DNA from: Syntrophothermus sp. DTU052 | Lineage (GTDB): Bacteria; Bacillota; Syntrophomonadia; Syntrophomonadales; DTU052 | Direction: 5' to 3' | Length of the DNA: 36,301 nucleotides | NCBI GenBank assembly: GCA_001512495.1 | Contig: LFRU01000052.1 | Span: 12,439 to 48,739 of the forward strand | Shown here: one piece after another, positions 1 through 8,105 of the stretch | Layout: every line of letters starts with the position of its first letter | How positions within the stretch are numbered: the first letter of the stretch is position 1 | Made by a program: the position numbers and the translations under genes | The notes under the pieces: model-generated | Told to the model about the DNA's origin: nothing | Seen by the model: only the letters and a program-made list of their open reading frames with translations | The model's database searches: none

Positions 1-227
1 GTAGTTCCCAGGATTGTGCCTCCTTTCGGCAGAATGCCGACAACGGAAGCAAGACCCATTTGACGAAAGGAGTTCTCCACCAGACCCTTGAACCCATCTT
101 CGAATCCAATAACCTCATAATCATAGTCAATAATCGCTGATTTAACCACTGAACGGATTACGGCATTGAGTCCCGGACAATCTCCCCCACCGGTCAGTAC
201 CCCAATCCTTTTGATTCCATTTTTCAT
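1..227 (-). CDS. pfkA: 6-phosphofructokinase, N-terminal part (runs off the window edge)
   Basis: Reverse complement reads [76 protein letters not shown], the classic [13 protein letters not shown] motif of PFK; ATG at 227-225. Confidence 0.9.
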   Translation of the reverse strand, partial: MKNGIKRIGVLTGGGDCPGLNAVIRSVVKSAIIDYDYEVIGFEDGFKGLVENSFRQMGLASVVGILPKGGTILGT

Positions 228-343
228 CTGGACTGTACCTCCCTGTTTATGTTTTGAACTATCAGCAGATATTGGCGGCGGAACAACAAGCTAACAGGTG
301 CTGCTTTCATTCCATCACATATGCATGAGAGAAACAAGTAAAT

Positions 344-366
344 GGTCGAGGAATCAGTCCTCGACC
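344..366 (-). terminator. Putative rho-independent terminator of the RR-HK-htrA operon
   Basis: Perfect 8-bp inverted repeat GGTCGAGG-aatcagt-CCTCGACC; on the minus strand followed by ATTTACTTGTTT; lies between htrA stop and pfkA start. Confidence 0.6.
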
Positions 367-428
367 TCAAAGTACTTCTAACATTCGATTAATGGTTGAA
401 TAATACCTTTTCCAGCGTCGTCTTTTTT

Positions 429-1589
429 CTATGGTTTTTCTTCAAGCGTCAAATTGATGGTGATAGTCTTTTTATCACGCAGGATCTTGAGTTCGACCTT
501 CTGGCCAACCGACATTTTGCTGATTCTCTCGGTGAGGTCTGTGGAATTGTTAATGGTCATACCGTTTATCTCCAGTATTATGTCCCCGGCTTTTATTCCC
601 GCCTTGTCAGCCGGGCTTCCCGGCATAATATCGGCTACCAGTGTGCCTTTGGTGCTTACTACACCCAGATAATCTGCCAGTTCCGAGGACAGGTCGCGAA
701 GGTAGACTCCTAAATAGGGACGTACTACCTTGCCCTTGCTGATCAACTGGTTGAGTACATCCTTGGCGGTATTAATGGGGATGGCAAAGCCTATTCCCTG
801 GGCTTGGGCATTAACGGCGGTATTGATGGCAATAACTTCTCCTCTGGTATTCAAGAGAGGACCACCTGAATTCCCCGGGTTAATGGCGGCATCGGTTTGA
901 ATCAGGTTCTTATACTGGCGTCCCTCAATAGATATCGGTCTCTCTTTAGCGCTGATCACTCCTGCAGTTACGGTGTGATCGAGTCCGTACGGGTTACCGA
1001 TTGCTACCACCCAATCTCCTACCCGGGTATTGTCAGAATTGCCCAGGGTCAGATAGGGCAACTTGCGCCCGGCGTTTATTTTCAGAACCGCCAGGTCCAA
1101 CTGGTCATCGTATCCGACCAGACTTGCAGGCAACGGCTTGGTCGATCCTATCAGGGTTACGGATATTGATTCCGCACCCTCAACCACGTGATAGTTGGTC
1201 AGGATGTACCCGGTATCGGTTATTATTGACCCGGTTCCGATGCCTGTTCGCACCTGGGTGCGCTGTCGCATCGAGTCACCAAAGAATTCTCTGAAAAACG
1301 GGTCGTTAAAAAAAGGATTGTTGGTGGTAACGCTCACCCTGGTCTCAATGTTTACCACCGCGGTGCCGACTTTTTCAACCATGTCGGCAATATTGGTCGG
1401 TCCAATGTTTACTGAGGTTGAACCGGCCGCCGTCATGAAAGATGAGTCGTCATTGGTGGTCAGGGAGTTTTCCTGTGAGATCAGATCCCTGACCAGGGGC
1501 CAATCCTGGCCATGAGTCACCAGACCTCCGCCGAGCATTACTCCCAGCATTAATACCAGGACTACGGTAATAAATGAATTCCTTTTCAT
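429..1589 (-). CDS. htrA: HtrA/DegP-family trypsin-like serine protease with one PDZ domain, N-terminal membrane anchor
   Basis: Translation has NYHVVEGA, DLAVLK, GNSGGPLLN (catalytic Ser) and a C-terminal PDZ (GSPADKAGIKAGDIILEING). Start placed at MKRNSFITVVLVLMLGVMLGGG with upstream GGGAG, not at the longer ORF start 1646. Confidence 0.93.
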   Translation of the reverse strand: MKRNSFITVVLVLMLGVMLGGGLVTHGQDWPLVRDLISQENSLTTNDDSSFMTAAGSTSVNIGPTNIADMVEKVGTAVVNIETRVSVTTNNPFFNDPFFREFFGDSMRQRTQVRTGIGTGSIITDTGYILTNYHVVEGAESISVTLIGSTKPLPASLVGYDDQLDLAVLKINAGRKLPYLTLGNSDNTRVGDWVVAIGNPYGLDHTVTAGVISAKERPISIEGRQYKNLIQTDAAINPGNSGGPLLNTRGEVIAINTAVNAQAQGIGFAIPINTAKDVLNQLISKGKVVRPYLGVYLRDLSSELADYLGVVSTKGTLVADIMPGSPADKAGIKAGDIILEINGMTINNSTDLTERISKMSVGQKVELKILRDKKTITINLTLEEKP

Positions 1590-1699
1590 GGACGCACCAC
1601 TCCCTTCCCTATGCAAACTCTTTAGCCTTATCCCGGTGAAGTCCAATTAATTTCGTTTATCTGATTATACCCAACTAATATTAAGCAAGTATGAACAAA

Positions 1700-3076
1700 T
1701 TATAAAACATTGTTTGCATGCTGGGGTATTTTTACGTTAACAGTAGTGCCCTGCCCGGGTTCACTGTCAATGCTGATAGAGCCATGATGCAGCTTTACTA
1801 TGCTTTGCACCATCGCCAGTCCCAATCCGCTCTCGGCGTGGTGTCTGGATCGAGAAGGATCAACCTTGTAAAAGCTGTCAAACAAATGGGGGATATCATC
1901 CTCTTTAATCCCAATTCCGTTGTCTCTAACCGATAGGACTGCTGATTTCCCTTCCCAACGGGCGGAAATAACCACCTGGCCGTTCTCAGTAAATTGGAGC
2001 GCGTTTTTTACCAGATTAGTCAGCAGTTGTTCCATGCGTACTTCATCAGCCATGATTTGTATATCAGGACCAGCGACCACGGTAATTACACTATTCTTTC
2101 TCGCAGCAAGCTGGTGTAACTTCCGCGATACCTTCTCCATAAGCTGTGAAAGATTGACCTCGGTCAGGTTCAATTGGTAGTGCTCGCTCTCCATGCGAGA
2201 TAATTCGATAAGATCACTGACCATCCTTTCCATAAACATGGCTTCGTCGTGAATCAGATCCAGAGTATGGTCTACATCCTCAGGGGGAATCACCTTGTCG
2301 CGCAGAGCTTCGACATAGCCCCGAATATTGGTAAGCGGGGTTCTTACTTCATGAGATACACCCGCCAAAAGGTTGCGGCGTTTGGCGGTGCTGTGAGCAA
2401 TCCGTTCTGCCATCTCATTAAAACTCTGAGCAGCTTCTCCTAATTCGTCATTGGTTATCACCCGGATACGACAATCCATATCCTCCCGGGCAAATCGTTT
2501 CGTTCCGCGGGATATTTCCCTGATCTGGGCGGTCATCTGATAAGCTACTCCCAGGCTGATTACCGCTCCCAGAATTAAGGCAATAATACTGGCCCGGCCC
2601 ACCTGGGACTGAACAGCTTTGGTTGCAGCTTCTACCCCCTTTACCGGTGCCACCAGCACAATCGCACCCAAAACCTGGTCATGTTGAATAATTGGGGTGG
2701 CAACAGTTATGACCTTTTCCTCGTTGTCGGGCATATCCCAGGATCGGGTGACATTTTTCCCAGCGCGTATATCGTTGATTATCTCCTCTGAAAGTATAAG
2801 TTGTACGTTTCTCCCATGGGAAGATGCAACAATCAGCCCGTTGGTATCCGTAAGAAAAACTTCTCCGTCAAATTGGGCGCTTAACAGCCGCAGAAAAGAT
2901 CTCGTAATCTGACTGAAACCCGTAAGGCCAATAATCTGATTTATCTCCTCACCCGTTCTCAGCAGTTGTTTCTGAGTATGGCGCTGCATGTAATCGTCAA
3001 TAAAATACGAAGAGGCCATGCCCCAGACGAGCATGGAAAGAATAATCACGACTACATAGCTGGCAAAAAACTTCAT
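1700..3076 (-). CDS. Membrane sensor histidine kinase (HAMP, HisKA, HATPase_c)
   Basis: Two TM segments flanking a sensor region, H-box AGVSHEVRTPLTNIRGYVEAL, N-box TNLVKNALQFT, G-boxes DNGIGI and GLGLAMVQSIV. Confidence 0.93.
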   Translation of the reverse strand: MKFFASYVVVIILSMLVWGMASSYFIDDYMQRHTQKQLLRTGEEINQIIGLTGFSQITRSFLRLLSAQFDGEVFLTDTNGLIVASSHGRNVQLILSEEIINDIRAGKNVTRSWDMPDNEEKVITVATPIIQHDQVLGAIVLVAPVKGVEAATKAVQSQVGRASIIALILGAVISLGVAYQMTAQIREISRGTKRFAREDMDCRIRVITNDELGEAAQSFNEMAERIAHSTAKRRNLLAGVSHEVRTPLTNIRGYVEALRDKVIPPEDVDHTLDLIHDEAMFMERMVSDLIELSRMESEHYQLNLTEVNLSQLMEKVSRKLHQLAARKNSVITVVAGPDIQIMADEVRMEQLLTNLVKNALQFTENGQVVISARWEGKSAVLSVRDNGIGIKEDDIPHLFDSFYKVDPSRSRHHAESGLGLAMVQSIVKLHHGSISIDSEPGQGTTVNVKIPQHANNVL

Positions 3077-3086
3077 CCATACCTTG

Positions 3087-3779
3087 TTAATCTTCAGTAT
3101 CTTTCACCTCAAACTTGTAGCCCACCCCCCAGACCGTCTGCAAATACGTATATTTCTTATGGGAAAGCTTCTGGCGCAGGCGTTTTATGTGTACATCAAC
3201 AGTGCGGTTATCCCCGGGATAATCATAATCCCATACCCTTATCAGCAGGGTATCTCTGGTAAAAGGTCGCTCCGCGTTTTCAGCCAGAAAAAGCAGGAGG
3301 TCAAACTCCTTGGGGGTTAACTTGACCGGCTCATTCGCCAGCAGCACTTCGCGTCGTTCCGCATCAATAACCAGATCTGGAAAAACTAACCGTTTCCGGA
3401 TTTCCGCTTGCGATGCGTTGGACCTTCTCCACAGAGACTTTACCCGGGCTACCAATTCTCGGGGGCTAAAGGGTTTAGTTACATAGTCATCAGCTCCGAT
3501 TTCCAGGCCCAAGACCTTATCCAGCTCGTCATCCCGTGCGGTTAGAAGAATGACCGGGGTAAGATGGTTTTTGCGGATGTATTTCAGCACCTCCAGACCA
3601 TCCATTTCGGGCATCATAATGTCAAGAATAAGCAGATCGGGATTGAGTTGTTCAAAAAGCCGTACTGCCTCCCGGCCGTTTTGAGCGCAGATCACACTCA
3701 TTCCTTCACGCTCCAGGTATATGCGGATAAGATTGATGATCTTGGGGTCATCTTCGGCTATCAGTACTTGAATATTCAT
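3087..3779 (-). CDS. OmpR/PhoB-family response regulator
   Basis: MNIQVLIAEDDPKIINLIR...LDIMMPEMDG...VILLTARDDELDKVLGLEIGADDYVTKPFSPRELVARV plus C-terminal winged helix (VDVHIKRLRQKL...VWGVGYKF). Start taken at MNIQVL rather than the ORF start 3911. Confidence 0.93.
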   Translation of the reverse strand: MNIQVLIAEDDPKIINLIRIYLEREGMSVICAQNGREAVRLFEQLNPDLLILDIMMPEMDGLEVLKYIRKNHLTPVILLTARDDELDKVLGLEIGADDYVTKPFSPRELVARVKSLWRRSNASQAEIRKRLVFPDLVIDAERREVLLANEPVKLTPKEFDLLLFLAENAERPFTRDTLLIRVWDYDYPGDNRTVDVHIKRLRQKLSHKKYTYLQTVWGVGYKFEVKDTED

Positions 3780-3852
3780 TGGCCACTCCTTGCCAGGATC
3801 ATGGTTTGTTATTAATATTAAAAAGGCAAAAATAAATAATGGGGTACTATTA

Positions 3853-4320
3853 ATGATAATGGTAAGCGCTTGTCTTGCGGGAATCAACTGTAAGTACAAT
3901 GGCGAAAACAATTACTGTCCTTCGCTTTGTGCCCGTTTGGCATCACATCCGCATTTTCTGGTATGTCCTGAAACCTTGGGCTGTCTACCGATACCCCGGA
4001 TGCCGGCGGAGATATATGGTGGAGACGGGGATGATGTTCTGGACGGTAGAGCCAGAGTGATAACCTCTCAGGGTGACGATGTTACCAATGCTTTTATTCA
4101 GGGGGCCCGTGCCTGTTGGGAGCTTGCCCGTCTGAACCGGGTCAGCCTGGCCATTCTCAAGTCTAACAGTCCCTCCTGCGGGTGCGGTAGGATTTACGAT
4201 GGCTCTTTTTCCCGCCGTCTGCGGCCCGGTGACGGTGTAGCGGCTGCTTTATTGCGGCGCAACGGTGTAAAAATTATATCGGAAAAAGATTTCCAGCAAA
4301 TTGGTTACAATAGTAAGTGA
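3853..4320 (+). CDS. DUF523-family protein (TudS-like)
   Basis: MIMVSACLAGINCKYNGENNYC...VCPETLGCLPIPRMPAEI...GDDVT...AILKSNSPSCGCGRIYDGSF matches the DUF523 signature with conserved cysteines. Confidence 0.88.
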   Translation: MIMVSACLAGINCKYNGENNYCPSLCARLASHPHFLVCPETLGCLPIPRMPAEIYGGDGDDVLDGRARVITSQGDDVTNAFIQGARACWELARLNRVSLAILKSNSPSCGCGRIYDGSFSRRLRPGDGVAAALLRRNGVKIISEKDFQQIGYNSK

Positions 4321-4403
4321 TGCGTTGAAATACAGTCAGGCGGCTGGATGCTGTTGTCTTGCAGGTATGCTTTATCATCCAGTTAGGAATTAGGAGGATT
4401 CTT

Positions 4404-5384
4404 GTGAAAGCCATCAGCCTTTTTTCAGGAGGTCTGGACTCACAACTGGCAGTTTGCCTTGTGAAACAGCAGGGAATTGATGTTGTGGGAGTCAATCTTA
4501 TCTCTCCCTTTTTTGGCGGAGACCGTAAACTGGCAGTTGCCGCCGATGAACTGGGGATTGAGCTCAAGACCATGGATATCTCCGAAGAGTACATGTATGT
4601 GCTTAAGAATCCACGATACGGCTACGGAAAGCATATGAACCCCTGCATCGACTGTCACGGCTTCATGATCAGAAAAGCCGGAGAGTATATGCGGGAGTGC
4701 GGAGGCAGTTTCATTATTACCGGGGAGGTTTTAGGCCAGCGGCCGATGAGCCAGAATAAATCTGCATTGGCAGCGGTGGATAAAATTTCGGGTTTCCGAG
4801 GCCTGATTCTCCGTCCTCTTTCCGCCAAGCTCCTCCCGCCGACCATCCCGGAACAAAACGGATGGGTAGACCGGGAAAAGCTCCTTGACATAAGCGGGCG
4901 GTCCCGGACAAGGCAAATGCAGCTGGCGAAGGATTGGGGAATCAGTGAATACCCTTCACCGGCGGGCGGGTGTCTGCTGACCCAGGAGACCTTCTCCAAA
5001 AGGCTGCGGCACCTCTTCCAGTTAAAACCCGAGGCCGGACCTATTGACGCCGAAATCCTTAAGCATGGGCGCCATTTTTTGCTTGATTCGCGTGGTATTC
5101 TGGTGATAGGGCGGAACGCCACTGAAAATGATGTCTTACTTAAAATGGCGGCTCCGGCTGACCACCTCCTCAAGGTGGCTACGCATCCGGGTCCCACCTC
5201 GCTGCTCCGGTACTTTGGAAGGCCCGAGCCTGGTGATATAGAATGGGCGGCCTCCATAACGGCGCGTTACAGTGATGCCGTTTCCCTGCCCCGGGCTCAG
5301 GTTAAGGTATGGCAGCCCCGGCATGAACCGCAGTTAATTACAATACAACCGATGCCCCGTGAACATACTCCACCTACTGTTTGA
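4404..5384 (+). CDS. PP-loop ATPase, tRNA-thiouridylase-like, with apparent C-terminal NFACT-R-like (DUF814) domain
   Basis: GTG start at 4404 with RBS TAGGAGGA. N-terminal SGGLDS PP-loop, NPCIDCH cysteine pair, PAGGCLLT third cysteine. C-terminal ILVIGRNATENDVLLKMAAPADHLLKVATHPGPTSLLR resembles the NFACT-R 'GRNxxQND...PxDxWLHxxxxPGSHVVLR' pattern. Confidence 0.75.
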   Translation: MKAISLFSGGLDSQLAVCLVKQQGIDVVGVNLISPFFGGDRKLAVAADELGIELKTMDISEEYMYVLKNPRYGYGKHMNPCIDCHGFMIRKAGEYMRECGGSFIITGEVLGQRPMSQNKSALAAVDKISGFRGLILRPLSAKLLPPTIPEQNGWVDREKLLDISGRSRTRQMQLAKDWGISEYPSPAGGCLLTQETFSKRLRHLFQLKPEAGPIDAEILKHGRHFLLDSRGILVIGRNATENDVLLKMAAPADHLLKVATHPGPTSLLRYFGRPEPGDIEWAASITARYSDAVSLPRAQVKVWQPRHEPQLITIQPMPREHTPPTV

Positions 5385-5415
5385 TTGCATGAGGGGTGAC
5401 ATCCCCTTAATACAA

Positions 5416-6333
5416 CTAGGCCAGGTTCAGGTTGGAGGGGCGGACGCCATCGTAAAGATAGTATCGATCGCTGTCCGCAAACACTTTGCCCAGATCAATC
5501 AGCCGCAATACATGCTGCTTGATCATGAACCACTCATAGTATCGCCATTGCGGCTCATGGAACTTGCGGTAAATAATGTTTTCATCAACGATTTCCCAAA
5601 GGGTGTGTTTGCCCCGGTAGATGGCATTTATGACCTCTTGCTCGCGGCGGTAGATTTCATCTCGGTACCTGGTCAACCGTCCCTGAATATTTGATGTGAT
5701 CGGACCGGAAGCATGGCTGGTAATCAGCATTTCCGGTTTCAGGTTAATCACCCGGTCGATGGAATCGATGAAATCACTTACGTTGCACACGGCGTTCCCA
5801 TACCACGGTCCGAAACGGTCCAAATCAATATCCGTTGAAAACACAAGTCCCAGGTCAGGAAACAGGAAACCGCAATGTCCCAAGGTATGGCCGGGGAGGT
5901 GGAGCACTTCAAACCTGGTATGGCCGAGGTCTATTATCCTGCCGTCGCTCATGGTTTCATGAGGTTCACGAAACTCATAGCCCCACTGGTCCAGCGTCAG
6001 GTAGCGAGAAAGGTCCACCCCAACGTACTGGCTCCCCACGGTGCTTATAAACCGCTCCCGGGAACTCAGATACGGAAAGTCGGCTTCATGGGCCATAATT
6101 TTCGCCTGTGGAAAGTGGCTGTTGTACCGATTGTGGTCAACATGGTAATGGGTGCTGATAATAAGGTCGATATGTTTGCTGCGTAGGTAATGGAGAGCAT
6201 CTTCGGTTACGGACGTATCGATGATACAGCAGGCATCATCCTCGATCAGAATGGTATTACAATACGGAAAATGATACTCGGGAGCTTCCAGCAGTGATAC
6301 ACGGCGGGATAGCTTCTTTAATTCTGATTTCAT
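5416..6333 (-). CDS. Metallo-beta-lactamase-fold hydrolase (paralogue 1)
   Basis: STHYHVDH metal motif, LPGHTLGHCG, STDIDLDRFGPWYG, SHASGP; start MKSELKK preceded by GGGAGGAG. Confidence 0.88.
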   Translation of the reverse strand: MKSELKKLSRRVSLLEAPEYHFPYCNTILIEDDACCIIDTSVTEDALHYLRSKHIDLIISTHYHVDHNRYNSHFPQAKIMAHEADFPYLSSRERFISTVGSQYVGVDLSRYLTLDQWGYEFREPHETMSDGRIIDLGHTRFEVLHLPGHTLGHCGFLFPDLGLVFSTDIDLDRFGPWYGNAVCNVSDFIDSIDRVINLKPEMLITSHASGPITSNIQGRLTRYRDEIYRREQEVINAIYRGKHTLWEIVDENIIYRKFHEPQWRYYEWFMIKQHVLRLIDLGKVFADSDRYYLYDGVRPSNLNLA

Positions 6334-6574
6334 TTCTCCTCCCTCACTCAACTCCTGTAGGTGTGTTTTAATAGCAGATGAATTCAACTGCTAACCGATT
6401 TTATTATCGGTGAGCAGAAGCACAGAAGCCTTCGATAATTCTATCCCTGCAACCAGTGAAGGCCTGTACGCATCTTATTCTGATAATAACACATATTTCC
6501 CTGCTGCACCTGTTTATGGGGGAAATAATAGTATGGACGGTGTTTCCAATTGTAAAGTAGACTGATGGCTTTTT

Positions 6575-7162
<588 letters not shown>

Positions 7163-7208
7163 TCATTACCGGTCCGTAATACATTATTTCATGATTTACC
7201 TTTACAGA

Positions 7209-8105
7209 TCAACTTCTCAGCATATAGCGTTCTTCGTCAACTATGACGACACACTCTTTTCTGACCAACCGCTCCAGGTGTTTCTCAATCATATTCCGCT
7301 CCCAGAAACCATTATAGACATAATCGTAATTCTTATAGAATATATTGCGGCCGACCAGATCATCCAGGGTTACCGGTTCTTTAAGGTGCTTTTTTATACG
7401 TTCCTCTGCCTCTGCTATCTTATCCAGATAGGATAGCAGCTTTTCCTCAATGTTTTCTCGGATGGGCTTACGATGCGAGCAGCAGTAGATCCTGGGTTTT
7501 AGGTCAATAATCCTGCGGATGGAAGCCTCGAAATCCTCCAGATTGGAAAGGTGGTCACCGTACCAGGGTCCGAAAGGAATCAGGTCAATATCGCTACCGA
7601 ATACAATGCCCTCCCGCTCAAAGTAGAACGCAAGATGACCCGGGGTATGCCCGGGGGTATGGAGAACGGTAGCCCTGGTATGCCCGAAATCAATTACCTC
7701 CCCATCCTTGAGGAACCCGTCCACCTTGAACTTCCGGGGTGGTATGCTCCTGCTTTTCCTGGCCTTGGCCAGGTATTCCTTTTCCCCTTCCCTGGTTTTG
7801 TCAAGTCGAGATATTCCCGCATAATAGCGCCGAGCCTCTTCGTCCACCAGGGGCGGGTATTCCAGAGGATGAACCAGTACCCGAGCTTGAGGAAAGAGAT
7901 GATTGCCATTGGTATGGTCCCGGTGATAATGGGTATTGATAACAATATCTATCCGGGTTGGTTCTATAGGGGCGAAGGCCCTTTCCCCCGCTCCCGTATC
8001 AATAACGGCCCGTATATCGGAATCGATCAAGAGGCAATGACAATAAGGGAAACCGGCATTTTGCGCTCTTATGAATTTTATACCGGGAGCAACTTCGATG
8101 ATCAT
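7209..8105 (-). CDS. Metallo-beta-lactamase-fold hydrolase (paralogue 2)
   Basis: NTHYHRDH, TPGHTPGHLAF, GSDIDLIPFGPWYG, SHRKPI; clear similarity to the 5416-6333 product. Start codon overlaps the UPF0182 stop (TAATG). Confidence 0.9.
   Translation of the reverse strand: MIIEVAPGIKFIRAQNAGFPYCHCLLIDSDIRAVIDTGAGERAFAPIEPTRIDIVINTHYHRDHTNGNHLFPQARVLVHPLEYPPLVDEEARRYYAGISRLDKTREGEKEYLAKARKSRSIPPRKFKVDGFLKDGEVIDFGHTRATVLHTPGHTPGHLAFYFEREGIVFGSDIDLIPFGPWYGDHLSNLEDFEASIRRIIDLKPRIYCCSHRKPIRENIEEKLLSYLDKIAEAEERIKKHLKEPVTLDDLVGRNIFYKNYDYVYNGFWERNMIEKHLERLVRKECVVIVDEERYMLRS

Noticed and set aside
4655-5257. 200-aa minus ORF
   Set aside because: Antisense to the strongly supported PP-loop/NFACT-R gene; Ser/Arg/Pro-rich low-plausibility translation.
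5392-5407. AGGGG-tgacat-CCCCT between convergent genes
   Set aside because: Only 5 bp stem and no T-run; too weak to call as a terminator.
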